Made by a program: the position numbers and the translations under genes
Shown here: positions 1 through 12,900 of the stretch, piece after piece
How the letters are laid out: the number at the start of each line of letters is the position of its first letter
Numbering within the stretch: position 1 is the stretch's first letter
Assembly: GCA_037576215.1 (NCBI GenBank)
Contig: JBANDB010000001.1
Location: 5,704,001-5,768,000 of the forward strand
Direction: 5' to 3'
DNA length: 64,000 nt
DNA from: Armillaria gallica
Taxonomy: Eukaryota; Basidiomycota; Agaricomycetes; Agaricales; Physalacriaceae
Notes under the pieces: model-generated
Told to the model about the DNA's origin: nothing
Database searches by the model: none
The model's input: the letters and a program-made list of their open reading frames with translations, nothing else

Positions 1-339
1 AGGGGGTACCGGAATGTCAGCCCGGACTACCGGGTAGGGAGGGAGGGTCAAGCGCTGGTCATGAAAAAATTTATATGACCCCTCAAATTTTTGAAAATTT
101 CCTTTGTAACTTGATATAAAAAGATCTTTGCACCTTTATTTTACTTCAATGTTCACTATCTTAGTCAATGTGACCCCAATACATCTATAACCAGCTAATG
201 ATACATAATAAGCTGAGCCACACTACAAGTTGACATCTTTTCTGATGTATTGTCATATAATTGAAGATAGAATAATACTCTACAGTTATAAGGGTTCTTC
301 ATTTATACACAAGAAATTCATATTGCAAACAGTGTGAAA

Positions 340-490
340 CCCGCAGTTATGAGTCCAAGTTTATGAGGATTTGTTCTTTTACACTACATTTTGAACAAGG
401 ACCCTGCATTTTAAGTTCTACCTTAGAATTCAACAGCAACAAACATTGCACCTTTTATAGCAATTCAATAATAAGCAATAACCCTGCAGC
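340..490 (+). repeat. Dispersed repeat, inverted copy at 53475-53640
   Basis: About 120 bp here reads, in one frame, a peptide containing GPCILS and TLEFNS. The minus strand of 53490-53612 encodes nearly the same peptide (GPCILSVTLEFNSDK). Both copies begin near a 'gagtttatgagaattc'-like segment. The family is unknown to me; it may be a fragment of a transposon coding region. Confidence 0.5.
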
Positions 491-499
491 TTCACTCAT

Positions 500-3400
500 A
501 CTTATCTCTCCACATGGTGTATCCATGTTGTTCGCTCTCAGATTGATGCACAAAAAGTATGTTTCATTAAATTCTGTATTTATTGGTTTATTTTAGGTAC
601 TTTTGGCTCATCTGGAGGCCCCAAGAGCCCCAAATAGCAGCTATATTTCCCCCGCCTGCGTGCAAGCCATCCCACGAGGCAGCATTGCATATGATGCCCA
701 CAAGATACTGCCCCAGTGAAGACTGTTGACCAGGATGAAGCTGACGCCCATCACCACCTGCTATTGGCCCGAGAACCAGTACCATCCCTGCCTATCTCCC
801 TACCCGGCATCGCCCACATCGACATCAGGACCAATCGCCCTCGTACGGTGATTTTGCACACGGAAACAATCACAGATGAAGTGCAGGATATGAAATCAGG
901 TGCCATCTGCAAGCATGGCATGGGAACAAGTGTTCAGCAATGGAGACAACGATGAAGACAAACAGGGCAATGACAAGAGGGCCGGAGAGGGTCTGAGAAC
1001 ATCAGAGAGGTATGGAGGAAGGTAGGGCATGGGCACAGTGGAAGGGGAACGTGCTGGGGAGGGTGCAGGAGGTGGAATAGTGTGAGCAGGAGGGCTGGAG
1101 CAAGATCAGACCCCCGACATCCAACGAAGCCAGCAATGACAGTGTCCGTCTGGGCATCAATTCTACCATTCAGTATGCAACAGACGACACCAAGATGACA
1201 GCAATGCAAGCACCAATGGCCATGCCACTACCACCCCTGCCCAACATCAATGTTGGTCCTACTGCCCGCTCCAGGTTTAATACCCTCCATCTCCATGCAA
1301 TCCCCCATTTTCAATATGGGGCATTACAGCTATCATGCCTGTTTTCCTCCCTGATGTCATCATCACCAATAATGACAATAATGACACCTGACCCCCATCC
1401 CCACTGCATCCCGCACCCTCTATTGACTATGTGATTACCATCAGACCCTCACCCCCATTTTTAATACTGGGGAATCCAATTGTGGTCGCTGTTTCCCCTT
1501 ACGAGCACCCTGTGACACACTATGGTGCTGCCGATCCCTACCTCACCCCCTCCCTCATTGCTAGTTCATGCCACAGCCACAAATATAGGGCCTGTGCCAT
1601 ATATGACATAGAGTAGGATGGTGCTACCCACCGCACACCCACCCGACACAGCCAATGATGCTCGCTGATGTCGATGACATTCTGGCCTCGATACCGAAGT
1701 TTTTCATTTTTCACAGTGTTGCGCAGCCCTTGTGTGCTGCATTTTGGGGACTATGTTGGTGGAGGATCCATTGCAGCCATCTATGCATGGTAGAATGCCC
1801 TGCCCAAAATTCTGCCTATTTTATTTGTTTCATATATTGATTTGTATCATAATATTTTATACATGATCATTACTTATAACATGAATTCATCAATGAGCAG
1901 GAAAGGAAGTACGAGATGTTGAGAGTCATCAGGGAACATGGGTTATGGGTTGCATGGAAGCGAGGTGAACATGAGATGTGTAGCAAATTGTTCACCAGAT
2001 GAGGGACAGTATGTCTTCTTTGGTCTTGTGATCATGTATGTTTCACATTTCATGTCCATTCTGCCAACCTGCCAATAAATAAGGCGGCAGTTCCGCTAGT
2101 GTGGCAAATAATGTGGCTGGAGTGTGTTAGTGCTCTGTCTAAGGTCAACAATGTTCACCTAATGAGAATCCTTGCAGCATGAGCAGCACACATGCTAGCA
2201 TCCAGGATGGGTGAGAGATGCCTTGGTAACAAATTGTGCTTTAATCTTTTGTCAGTTCTCTTCTAATGTATTTGCCAGTCATAGGCTAGTCGTCCTCATC
2301 ATGCTTGCCTGTTATCCACCTACCATTTCGTACTAAGCTGTGGAGAGAACAGTAAGCAAACAAGACAACAACTAGGCAGGGAATAGTTACCTAGTAAGCT
2401 TGTTCGCTCTTATCCAGTGCTACCCCTTGTTTCGGGTCCATTCTAGTCTGATATGAGCAATGGAACATACAACCAGATGCCAAGGCAGCGTACTGGACTG
2501 CTGAAAATTCGATGAAAAAGTGTATAAACTTGAAGGTAGAGCCTGTGGTGTACAAGTGAGTACGGTGCCAGGATCGTTGAACTGCATGCACACCTGGTTT
2601 CTGGTTAGCTTGTTCACCTCCCATGAACTATCGTCATTGAGATTTTGACTCCAAGTCGGAACCCTTCGAACAGTCAGTATCTCGACAATGAGTGCTAAGA
2701 AACACACATGAGTCGTAATGTATTGCTGCCTCTTGCTAGCAGCCAGCAGGCGAGACATGGCTATGCTCACAAAAACAAGTAAGCACTCAATTTACAGGTA
2801 TGATGGCTAGTGCACGCACCACGACTAAAACTCATTCTCCCCCACTTCTCACTCTACTGAAACCTGATGCAAGGATCACCATCATTGTAGACATTGGAGG
2901 GCTTGCAAATTGTCATTTCTTGAGGTTGAGATGGCCTGCGAACGAGATTGATGAGTGGAACACGAAACAGGATCCATTCAAATCCACCTTCAATCGATCT
3001 CAATTGATCGCCTCGATATGAGTCTTGCCTCCTCCTAATGATGTGCTCTTTCACCAACCCATTTTCCCAAGTAAGTATTTGCCTGCCTTTTTAGTCAATA
3101 TACCCATGCTTGTTCTGACATGCCAGTGAGGTGTTGGAACCTAAGTGCCATAGTAAGTAAAGGGAGCGATGGAAAGAAAACAGGGAAAAAAAGCTCACGG
3201 ACAATCACAAGAGAAGCCACTTCAACGCTAGGCATCATCTTCAACATAAACCATCCATTCATGAAGAAAACAACATCTAATGCGGATGATTAGCAAAAAG
3301 AACAATGGTAAGGAACTTACTACTTGCGAGGCAATCCCTGCAATTTCAGAGTGTCCTCACCATCCTACACCTGAAGCAAAATAGTCCTGATGAAAAGAGT

Positions 3401-4060
3401 GAGCACTACAAACATGCACACTCAGAAAATGGACATGTATCTTTCAACAAGGCAAACTGTGGCTCCTTCAAACCAAGCATAAATGGTGTCTAGACACTGG
3501 AAATGAGCACAGTTAAAGTATAAGAAAAGGGGAAAGGTCCCACTCACCATCATTGTCAATGTCAATGTCATGGTGAAAGAGAAAAGGTGACTGTCACATC
3601 CATCACAAAATCACCAAATGTATGAGCCTGGGACATACCTCAAGAACGTCAAACGAAATCAAATTTCGAGGATGGGTTTGGCATAAACTTGAGTAGCAGA
3701 CGACATGATTCAAGATGGTGGGGAGGTCAGGGATCTGAGTTGGTGTCAATGAAGAACAGTATAGTAGGGAGGGAGAAGAGAAGATGAAGGGAGGGAGAGA
3801 GGATGGCAATGGGAAATTGGAACTACTCAAAAGCTAGAGACTAGAGTTTAGTTGATGTTCCATCCAGCCTTGGTACCAATAATTCTGTCAGAGCCAGAAA
3901 GAATGTCGAGAATCAAGAACATTGGAATAATGAACTTACGAGCAGTGCCATATGTTTCATTCTTCATTCGGGTCCTGTTAAGTACTAAGCAAGCAAAATA
4001 CCAGATAGACATGCCATGATGCAACACTTTCACTACAGCCAAGGGCCACATGACTGAGAT
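500..4060. other. No recognisable gene
   Basis: About 3.5 kb with only short open frames (60-116 codons) and no domain I can recognise. It is poor in CpG. Some stretches are Pro/Ser/His-rich in translation, which follows from C-rich composition. It probably represents the interior of the decayed element proposed for 1-4396. Confidence 0.5.
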
Positions 4061-4144
4061 GATGATTCTTCTTCAAGTCATGTCATTTCGCTCTCGCTTG
4101 CCAGTAACAACCACGTTATGTCTGGTATCTCTCATTTCTGCAAG

Positions 4145-4210
4145 TATTCTGAACAGAGTGACCCGGGCTTTGGACTCATACCTGCTGTGTGTACAATGGC
4201 CCACACCAGC
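4145..4210 (-). repeat. Short dispersed repeat, second copy at 19640-19705
   Basis: On the minus strand this reads CTTAGCTGGTGTGGGCC followed by GCAGGTATGAGTCCAAA and CCCGGGTC. The plus strand at 19640-19705 has the same blocks in the same order and spacing (TTAGCCAGTGTGGGCC, GCAGGTATGAGTCCAAA, TCCGGGTC). The similarity is about 60 bp and stops sharply on both sides. The GAGTCCAAATTCC part loosely resembles a Pol III B-box, but no A-box is convincing. Confidence 0.5.
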
Positions 4211-4396
4211 TAAGTGAAGAGGAATGCAGGCTAAGATTGCAGATTTATCGGCTAAGTCCAAGTCCAGCTCTCCTGGAACACCCAAAATGGTAGGCATGAC
4301 ATCATAACAGTCATGTGATAGGGAGAGAGGGTCCAGTGAAAGCCTGAAAATTTTTAATTGACCCTATGTATTTATTTACTTTTTGGAACCCCCTTA

Positions 4397-5357
4397 AGTG
4401 TGGCTGATTCCACTACAATCTCAAGAACACCATGATAAGTCTGGATGCCATCCATAATGCCACAGTGTCATCTAGCATTATAAAGGATACGCACAACGAT
4501 AAGAGTGGTGCATAGAATGTTAGTTCCCACAGTTGCAGCCATGATAGCCACAGCCCAATGCATCTGAGTCTCATCTTTGAATGACACTGTGAACTGGTGG
4601 ACAATGATATTGACTCCACAAACTTCAAAAGGTGATAAGTGCTTGGAGGATGACAGTGATAAAGCTGCATACCTATTTCGCCTATGACAAAGAGAATTGG
4701 AAGGATTATTACTCTTTGATTGTGACCCCACACAATCCAACAATGCCAGACCTAAAAGGCAGCTGTTAAGAGCAGTCATCCCAGTAGAGGTAAACAACAC
4801 ATACTATGGTGCAGTCAGCAATTATAAGGTTCAGAGCTGTTGCTGTGTCACCCATGATCTTCCAGAACAGAGATGAGTACCATGAGTCATATCATGCCTG
4901 GAAGAATGTAGCAAAGACAAAGGCTCTACTCATTTCTATCCATGAAGTGATGACATAGATCATAGAAAAGATGTACAGGGCTGTGATTATACCTCCCATG
5001 TATAATCGTGCCCTGGAGATCTTCTTGACAGCTTGATGGGAAAAGATTTAGAACACATCAAGAAGGCGAGTTGTTATTCATACCTAGTAGTTGCCATATT
5101 GATATTCCAAAAAGGCCAGTATAAAAACCTATTTCATTGTTAGGATGTGCTCGAGGGTGCTATTTCGATGTCTGACCATAGATGAAATATCCAAGGATCT
5201 GGGAATTCAAAGAGTCATTGAGCCAAGTCTGGATTTTTATATCAGAGAGTTCCTTGTCTGAGAGTGTTGCCATGAAGTAGTGAAGGTGAAGTGAGCAGCT
5301 AGAAAAAATAAAGTCCGGTGCTGGAGAACACTCAGTCAGGGCTGGTAGACCCTGCAT
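4397..5357 (-). pseudogene. Truncated copy of the multi-pass membrane protein gene
   Basis: This is the left-hand duplicate of the gene at 56583-57817. Exon 1 is recognisable (MATLSDKELSDIKIQTWL, then NSQILGYFIYG), as are the membrane-segment exons, including one with AVAIMAATVGTNILCTTLIV. The 3' half, containing the last membrane segments and the APTLII motif, is missing because the sequence stops at about 4397 against the candidate hAT terminus. An in-frame TGA follows RILYNAR near 4470. At the intron whose donor is GC in the right copy, this copy has GT. Many differences from the right copy are C-to-T or G-to-A. It is non-functional. Confidence 0.75.
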
Positions 5358-6804
5358 TATATGCAGGAGACTATATTGTGAACTGATGGCGAATCATGGT
5401 TGCAAGGCCCATCATGTTGAACTGTTTGTCAGTTTGGTGTAACTTGTAGTGCACTCATTATATTCTTCAGCCCGAGTCTTTCTCTTGCGAGCTTTGGTTA
5501 TCTGGATGGATGTAGGGGTGCACTGTATAACTGCATGAATATGAGATGCTCGGTAGATAATAACAAGATACTTACAGTAAAATGCTATTCTGTCCCGAGT
5601 TATTTCATAAATAGACAGCCTAATAGAAGCTTTGGCATCTTGACAGTAGATGTGATGATGGGTGCTCATGATCTATGTTTTGTGAGTTAGTATCGCCTGG
5701 TACCACCCACTAGACCCTTCCAGTAGGAGCTGGGCCTTCCAATAGGCTACGAATGAGGGCTGTAATGCTGGAGCTAGAACCATTCTTACCAGTCAATTGC
5801 ATCGTCGTCTCCCTCGTCTCTGGCAGAGGACACCACCTCATCAATTCCAGAAATACAATGAGAAGAAGCCAGTATAACTAACCCAATGAATAGGGCCGCT
5901 GCCCTTCTTGCCCCGATATGGAACAGATTCTTGTCCAGCCAAAACATCTTTCAGCTTTATGCCGAATATTCAGATGGTCTTGCATTGTTGGGTAAGGAAT
6001 ACTTTGGTCCCGCTTCAAAGTTTTTAGCAGTTTCTCCAAGAGTCGGTAAGGATTGCCTGAACCTACAAGATGCTCAGAACACATATCATTGTCCAGAAAC
6101 CATCACTCTCACTTGTTTGATAGTCAAAGTGATCAGTTTGTCGATGATGAAGATCTTGGAGGCTTCCAAGGTAACTGCCAGTCATGCCATCTGGTCCTAG
6201 TGGACGGAAATATTTCTTGACTCCAAATATAAGCTAGACTTTCCCTCAGATGCCGGCTGCTCCAACTGGTTGTCAACCAGGTGTTCACAAAATTCAAGCA
6301 CATCAACTTGTAAAAGAGGCTCACATTGGTGTTCAGCTTGCACATGCTCTCGATGAGAGCAGTAACCTGAGGTGAAGGTCTACTGACAATGAGGGGAGCT
6401 TTCCTCTTGTTACTAGTTTGAGATGTTCTGGAACTTCAAAAGTCACCTGTATTACCTATCCCTGTCCAGAGAAGGATGTTAGAAGCTGCAGGAGCAGAAT
6501 ATTGACTAACATACCTCAAGGAATAGCAGCAAAACATAAAAATCAGTGCTTGTGCCACAGGAGTTCTTGACCTGTCATTGCTAGCCCTCAGCTGGATAAC
6601 TATATGCCAGTATAGGATCAGCACTTACACTACCAAATCACTCACATTGCTATCCATAGTACCTTGAGCGAGTTAGGAAGTATTATTGAACACCATAGGA
6701 TCCACAATGAAGAAAAGCAGATCAAACGACCGCAGGAGTTAGTAATCCTCACTGTACTGTCTTCCATGGCATTGGAGAATTTTTTGTTGACATTGAGGAG
6801 CTCA
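5358..6804. other. Left duplicate, non-coding or degenerate
   Basis: This aligns in blocks with 57818-59775 of the right-hand copy. It holds the upstream region of the membrane-protein gene and further sequence with short frames only. The final 130 bp (about 6675-6804) match 59650-59775 closely and continue after the Gypsy insertion at 15247. I see no gene here that I can name. Confidence 0.5.
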
Positions 6805-6809
6805 TTCTC

Positions 6810-7210
6810 TGTTATGATTTATTCACTTTTTCCTTTATCTTATCTTATCTTTCACACTGGACCAACCGGGCCGCTATCCACAGGGGAATCATGTAAACGT
6901 TCCCATGTTATCTCTCGATTCCCCATGTTCTCGCTTCGCTATTGCATGATGCGGCTCCAAGTCCTTGTACTTCGTTATCGACCACTCACGGTCATCTTAT
7001 ACTTAGACCTTCACCTCTCGTATTTAAGTAGTAGTTCTCACTTCATGTACGCCAGCCTCGAACTAACTTTAATCCATACTGAATCTATTGCTTAATCCCA
7101 GGCCAAAGAACTAAAGACTTAGTCGGAACGCCTATTACTAAGGAAACGTTGGTGACTGCCCGAACGCGAGACAGCCGGTGTTTATCCTTGATAGGAATTC
7201 AGGTCTAATA
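6810..7210 (+). repeat. 5' LTR of the Gypsy element
   Basis: 401 bp, TG...TA ends. A TATA-like TATTTAA lies at 7021-7027. The segment AGCCTCGAACTAA at 7054-7066, about 33 bp downstream, is a plausible transcription start (U3/R border). It is the reverse complement of 7212-7224. The six differences from the 3' LTR are all C/T or G/A, five of them at CpG. Confidence 0.95.
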
Positions 7211-7211
7211 A

Positions 7212-7224
7212 TTAGTTCGAGGCT
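7212..7224 (+). promoter_or_regulatory. Candidate self-primer binding site
   Basis: TTAGTTCGAGGCT begins one base after the 5' LTR, where a tRNA primer-binding site would normally lie. It does not begin with the TGG typical of tRNA-primed elements. It is perfectly complementary over 13 nt to 7054-7066 inside the LTR, at the expected 5' end of the transcript. This is the arrangement known from fission yeast Tf1, where the transcript 5' end folds back to prime reverse transcription. Mechanism here is inferred from complementarity and position. Confidence 0.7.
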
Positions 7225-7323
7225 TACCCTTGCTCCTTGACTGGAGCCAACAGATGTTGACACTCGAGATCCTGCTATCTGCGGTCTACCTCGGTGTTGG
7301 ACTAGCATTCTTCGCCGCCACAC

Positions 7324-9969
7324 TTGTATTGGCTATCATACACTACCAAAGGACAACTCGTCGCAGACGCAACAGAAGAATTCAATATCCTCCCCCACCT
7401 TTCAACTATGTCCTCCCACAGCAGCCACCACCGGCGCACTTCTACCCACCCTTACCGCCACGAGCCCCAGTCGTCGACAAGCACTCTAGCCTCGACAGGG
7501 GAGAAGAAAACGTTCCTGGGGAGGTGGAAGTCGGCATTCAGGAAGGAAGCGATGGAGGTACTACCGGAGCAAGACTCCCCTTTATCGAGCTTTCTACTGA
7601 CCCGCCCTCCCCTCACCAGTCCGCCGGCGCTACCCCCCATCCAACCACACGAGACGTTCCAACCGCCGCAGACCTGGCAAGGTACCTCGTCCAACTCGGC
7701 TTGGGTCAGCCAGGCCTTAGCGCATCCCCAGCCGCAGAGCAACCTGCCAGCAGTAGTCCTGGGGATGGCAGACTACCCGCAGTCGCCCCCGATCCCTACG
7801 AGATTCGTGTCAGTTCCACTTCCGAGCTCAACCTTGTCTGGGACAACCTCAACCTTCCCGTTAGCGCCTTCTTCCCCTACCACCCAAATCCCTATGCCAC
7901 CCCCCATTACTGGGATACCCCAGTACGAATCACGACCTGATCCCCCACTCCCCCAGTCGCCAGTGGACAGTCTTCGACGCCGGAGTTCCCTCCTCGAGGA
8001 ACCCCAGAGACCTCGAACAGACTTGCCATTCCAAGGCAAAGAAGGGAGCCACCAAGGTCAGCGGCCAGCATCGAACAGGAGTTTGATGCCCGCTACACAG
8101 TCGACGAGCAGGGACTCAATTGGTTCGACCGGGAAAGGAGAAGAGTTGAGAGAGAGCGAGTGGCAGAGATCAGGAGAATCGATGTCGAGGCAGGGAGAGT
8201 CGAGGCAAGCAACGAGTCAAGTATCGAGGGCAGGGGAGAAACGGTATACAACACCGCCAATAGCTCCAGGACTGAGCAACCCTCCGTCGAGGAGTATGTC
8301 AACGGCATCGTCGGAGGGAGGAGCCCTGCCCCGAGCCCTGTCCCAACCCTCGAGGTCCCGAACACTCCCCCAGCCGACCACCCCGATAACCATCGCTCGG
8401 GCGCTATACCTCCTATCGACAGGCAAGCTGGTTCAGGTCCCCGCTGTCCTCGTAGCCGCGACCCTGGAGGAGCTCTTTGAGCACTTCAGGCAAGAGCTAT
8501 TAGCAGATCAGGACTGGGCCTTAACACCGGCTGGGAGAGATTATGCCCATTATGGATACAGCTATATATTAAAAGAAGAAGGCACCCATTTCGCCTGCAC
8601 CGCCTATAACATGATTCATGACGACAGCCAGACTGAGGTACCAGCCAGGTACCAATGACCCCAGATTGACTTACCCCCAATTGTGTACACACCAGAACCA
8701 ATGGATGATGAACCACCCATACCGCCGCGACGAGCTGCTGTACCCAGCTACCCAAGGTGGGAACTGGGCTACGCGCCAACGCGACCAAGCTATGCATACC
8801 CTCGTGGATACGGACCACCAGGCACGCAGACAACAAGCCGACTCTTCACAGCCGCAATCACAGGCGATGGCGCAGGACCATCAAATGCACCCCAGGTACC
8901 CGCCCAACCGCCCGCCAAGCCACAACCGCCACCTGGTCCGCCCCTGTCAGGTCCACCACCACCGCCGCCTCCTGTGCCTCAAAGATGGGCGCCACCCCGC
9001 TATCCACCACCGCCGGGACCGCCAGACCCTCCTGCTCCATGGATCCTTGACCCAGCTAACCAGGGACCGTGGTCGTCGCTGAAACCAGAAATGGTCAAAA
9101 TACCCGAGAACTTCAGTGGCGACTCTAACGGCATCGCTCGTTTCTTCTCCCAGTGCGACATGTACTTTTCCGTGTTCAACCAACACTTCTACCACCACCC
9201 GCACAAGGTTATCTTCTGTGTATCACGCTTTTCCAAAGATGCGCAGGTATGGTGGGAACTGTGCGCACAAGGACTAGGAAGGGACGACTACGGGTTCCAA
9301 CTCTACCCGGCGTATGAAGACTTCATTGACGAAGTCAGGCGAAGGTTTTGGAAGGATGCCAACGCTGAGATCAAGTTCACCCAATGGGAAGCGCTCTGAC
9401 AAAGCCACTTCCCCGACGGTGACTTGTTCTTCCAGCAGTTCGAGTCACTAGCCTTTGAGGCGGGCGTCCTGGGCATCGACATGATGATGGTCACCCAAGT
9501 CAAAAAGGTGTGCCGATCATCGGCCAAAGACATCATCTACACCTCAGATGCAGACGTCCCCGGCAGTTACCAAGAATGGAAACGGCGGATACTTCGTATT
9601 GATCATAACTGGAGGACGCGGAAGGCAGAACAGCGCGGAGGAAAAGTGGTGGAATGGAAGCAGCAGGTCAAGCCAACCACGACCCCGACAACAAAGGGGA
9701 ATCAACAGCAAAACAGTGTCCCAGAAAAGGTAACGGCGACAGGCATGACATATGGAGGACAGGGGAAGCCCATGGACATCGACGCGGTGCGCGCCAAAAC
9801 CAAGTGTTTCGGATGCGGCCAACTTGGGCACTTTAAACAGGACTGCCCCAAATGACCCAAGACGAAGGAAGAGGCGCTCCGCCGATGCGCCTACTACTGG
9901 GACAATATAGCGACGAACGAAAAGACGGATTCGAAAGTCGAGGAGGTAAAAGACGGCGCCGAGCAGTAA
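7324..9969 (+). pseudogene. Gypsy gag (capsid/nucleocapsid), three in-frame TGAs
   Basis: One frame runs from 7324 to a TAA at about 9967. The first ~450 codons are Pro/Ser/Arg-rich. A proline-run linker (about 8880-9060) precedes a retrotransposon capsid region (about 9090-9640, with KDAQVWWELCAQG). A CCHC zinc knuckle CFGCGQLGHFKQDC sits at about 9807-9848. Gag forms the virus-like particle and the knuckle binds RNA. In-frame TGAs occur at 8656, 9397 and 9853, each where Arg (CGA) fits. No frameshift is seen. Pol follows in the -1 frame with an overlap, as is common in this superfamily. The true start could be the ATG at about 7408. Confidence 0.85.
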
Positions 9970-12900
9970 ATGATTCGACTGACTCGGCGAAGGACTTAGT
10001 TTCATCCGGTATGCCCTTAACGCCTGCTAGCAAGGCTCATTGTATTCCTGTAGTTGAACATACGCATTCGAATATACCCACTCGCGACTTCACTACCGGG
10101 ACTAAAATTAAGAAAGAATCAGCACAGGATGTCGGGAACGACTCACCGACTAAACGTTCGGCAAGTAACTCATTGCAAGCGAAAGCATCGGACGAAAAGG
10201 CACCCACCATAGTGCTACCCGTCATAACAGCGCCTAACCCGTGACTGGATGGGGCAAGGGAACAAGCGCCTAGCGCTCCCCTTGAAGAAGCGGCCCCTGG
10301 CAAGGGGAACACTGCGAATGAAGAGCCAGAAACACTCAAGCGGTCGACAGTGCCGCCTTTGGCCACGGCACAAGCGAAGGTGATGACCGTCACCGGGCTG
10401 AAGGAGGAGGATTCTCCGAACGCCATGCGCAGCGGACTGATAGCTCGACCTGACGACAGGCAGCCTTGCAAGAGTCCCGGGTGCACGAGCCAGCGTCAAG
10501 ACGATGGCTGGAACCAGGTCAGCAGAGGCCCTAGGCAGGAGCCGAACGACTCGCTAAGTCCGGCGGGAACTGACCAGGCCGGTAAGTCCATTCATTCGGC
10601 ACAGGTCAAGTCTGCTGTCTATGCAAATGACAGCCCCGACGTCCAGACGAGCTTGCGGCATTCCAAACACCCCCTAGGCGATCCCGACGAAGACCAGCGA
10701 GTAGCAAGAACTGTTGGATGCGCAACAGCCCCGACCAAGGCAGCCGAAGGGACGGAAGCTGCTAGCGCCCAGGCGGTGAAAAGGGGGCATAAGGTACAGA
10801 TGGAGGAGATCCCAGACGACGAAGATGATACGAGTTTCCAACGAAGTCGAAAAGCTAACCAGAAACCCCCTGTAGCTCCTGAGGTGACCCAGTCGACGGT
10901 AGCAGAACCCTCAGGCTCTAGCGCGAAGACTGAGAAGGTCCCACACCGTTGGCTCAAACCCTTTGGGGCCGAATGGACATTACGCGGGATTAAGGACGCA
11001 ACAACCGAGTCGGAAGCCAGGGCCATCCTGAAGAACTGGATTCACAAGACCCAGGTGGAGGAAGTAGTCGACGAGATGATTGAGGGGTTACGGACCAAAC
11101 TCAATGCACTGGACATAATGTACAAACTCCAGCAGCCCCGACGCTACGTTTGCCGATTGAGCGGGGGCGATAAAGCTTTGACAACCGACATCCAGATCAG
11201 AGTACCAGGGAAACACCGCCTTATTGCCTCCTCAGCCCTAGTCGATAGTGGCTGTACTAGCAGCGCCATCAACCGAGCCTTCGTAGAAGCCCACAATCTC
11301 CCCACGAAAGCAACCACAGCACCCATCACAGTCTACAATGCAGATGGATCAAAAAACAGTGCGGGACAGATCACAGCCTATGCGGAACTACGCATCACCA
11401 TCGGAGATCATACCGAAAGCATTGATTTGGCCGTCACCAACCTGCAAGATCGGGATGTCTTCCTTGGGCACGACTGGCTAGCTAAATACAACCTGTTGAT
11501 CAATTGGCAGACTGGAAAGATGACTTTCGCCCGGTGCCAATGTTGTCATATTCCGCTCCCATTACCAGACGCAGACCCATACGACAAATGGGACGAAGAG
11601 CTTGAGGAAGGCGACACCATTCTCGCGATAAGCTTTGAAGAAGCCATCCGCGTCAGAGCCATGCAACATGTAGCCAACGATTTAGCAGCCCAAGCTAATG
11701 CCGAAAAGAAGGCTAAGACCTTCGAAGAGATGGTTCCCGAGTGGTGCAGAGACTTCCAGGACTTATTTGATAAAGAGAACTTCGATGAACTCCCAGAACC
11801 AAAGCCATGGGACCACACTATCAAACTCATCCCCAATGCCAACGCCAACCTCGACTGCAAGGTTTATCCCCTTAGCCGAGCAGAACAGGAGGAACTAGAC
11901 AAGTTTCTCAACGAGAACCTATCCAGTGGGAGAATACGACCCTCCAAGTCACCTATGGCGTCACCATTCTTCTTTGTCAAAAAGAAAGACGGGAAGCTAC
12001 GACCTGTTCAAGATTATCGGAAGCTGAATGAGATGACGATCAAGAATCGTTACCCACTTCCTTTAATCTCGGAACTTATGGACAAGCTATGCGGCGCCAA
12101 GTATTTCTCCAAGCTGGACGTCCGGTGGGGGTACAACAATGTTCATATCAAAATGGGCGATGAGTGGAAGGCGGCCTTCAGAACTAATCATGGCCTGTAC
12201 GAGCCCACGGTCATGTTCTTTGGGCTCACCAACTCACCCACTACCTTCCAATGGATGATGAATGACATCTTCAAAGATCTCATCGCTTCCGGAAAGGTTA
12301 CCATTTACCTCGATGATATCCTCATCATGTCCAAGATGAGGGAGGAACACCGCCAGATCACACAGAAGGTGTTGGCGACTTTACGAAAGCACAAGTTGTT
12401 CCTCAAAGCCAAGAAATGCGAATTTGAAGTCCTAGAAACAGAGTATTTGGGCATCATCATCAGCGAAGGAAGCATCCGTATGGACCCGGTCAAGATCAAA
12501 GGCATTCTCGATTGGCCGGCACTGACCAAAAAGAAAGAACTCCAATCATTCCTAGGGTTCACCAACTTCTACCGGCGCTTCATAAAAAACTACAGCAAGA
12601 TCGTGAAGCCTATGACTCAGCTAACGGGTAATGACACATGGAAATGGGGCAAGGCGCAGCAGGAGGCCTTTGAGCAGTTAAAGAAGCAGTTGGCCGAGGA
12701 CGTCATGCTCGCCATACCAACCAATGAAGGGAAGTTCAGGGTGGAAGCGGATGCTAGCGAAGGGGCCATTGGTGCGGTTCTCTCCCAAGAGCAGGATGGC
12801 AAGTGGAGACCAGTCTCCTTCCTATCCAAATTGCTGTCAGTCACGGAACGTAACTACGAGATTTACGATAAGGAGCTCCTGGCGATCATGCTGGCCCTCG

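Larger units (their letters stand above)
1..4396. mobile_element. Candidate decayed hAT-like DNA element, 5' end at or just before the window
   Basis: The window opens with AGGGGGTACCGG followed by a G-rich block (about 38-48) and GGGTC. A matching arrangement closes at 4318-4396: a G-rich block and GGGTCC, then GGAACCCCCTTA. The outer ends are inverted (AGGGGGTWCC), while the G-rich blocks inside them run in the same direction. The 384 bp MITE at 54017-54400 has the same unusual layout. Homology to the right-hand duplicate resumes at about 4397, exactly where the terminus ends, as expected if this element inserted into the membrane-protein gene. No transposase reading frame is recognisable inside. 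The 5' terminus and its target-site duplication lie off-window, so joining the two ends into one element is inference. They could belong to two elements. Confidence 0.38.

Noticed and set aside
7452..10499. Long minus-strand ORFs antisense to gag and pol (up to 153 codons)
   Set aside because: They overlap well-supported gag-pol frames and have the composition of shadow frames in GC-rich coding DNA.
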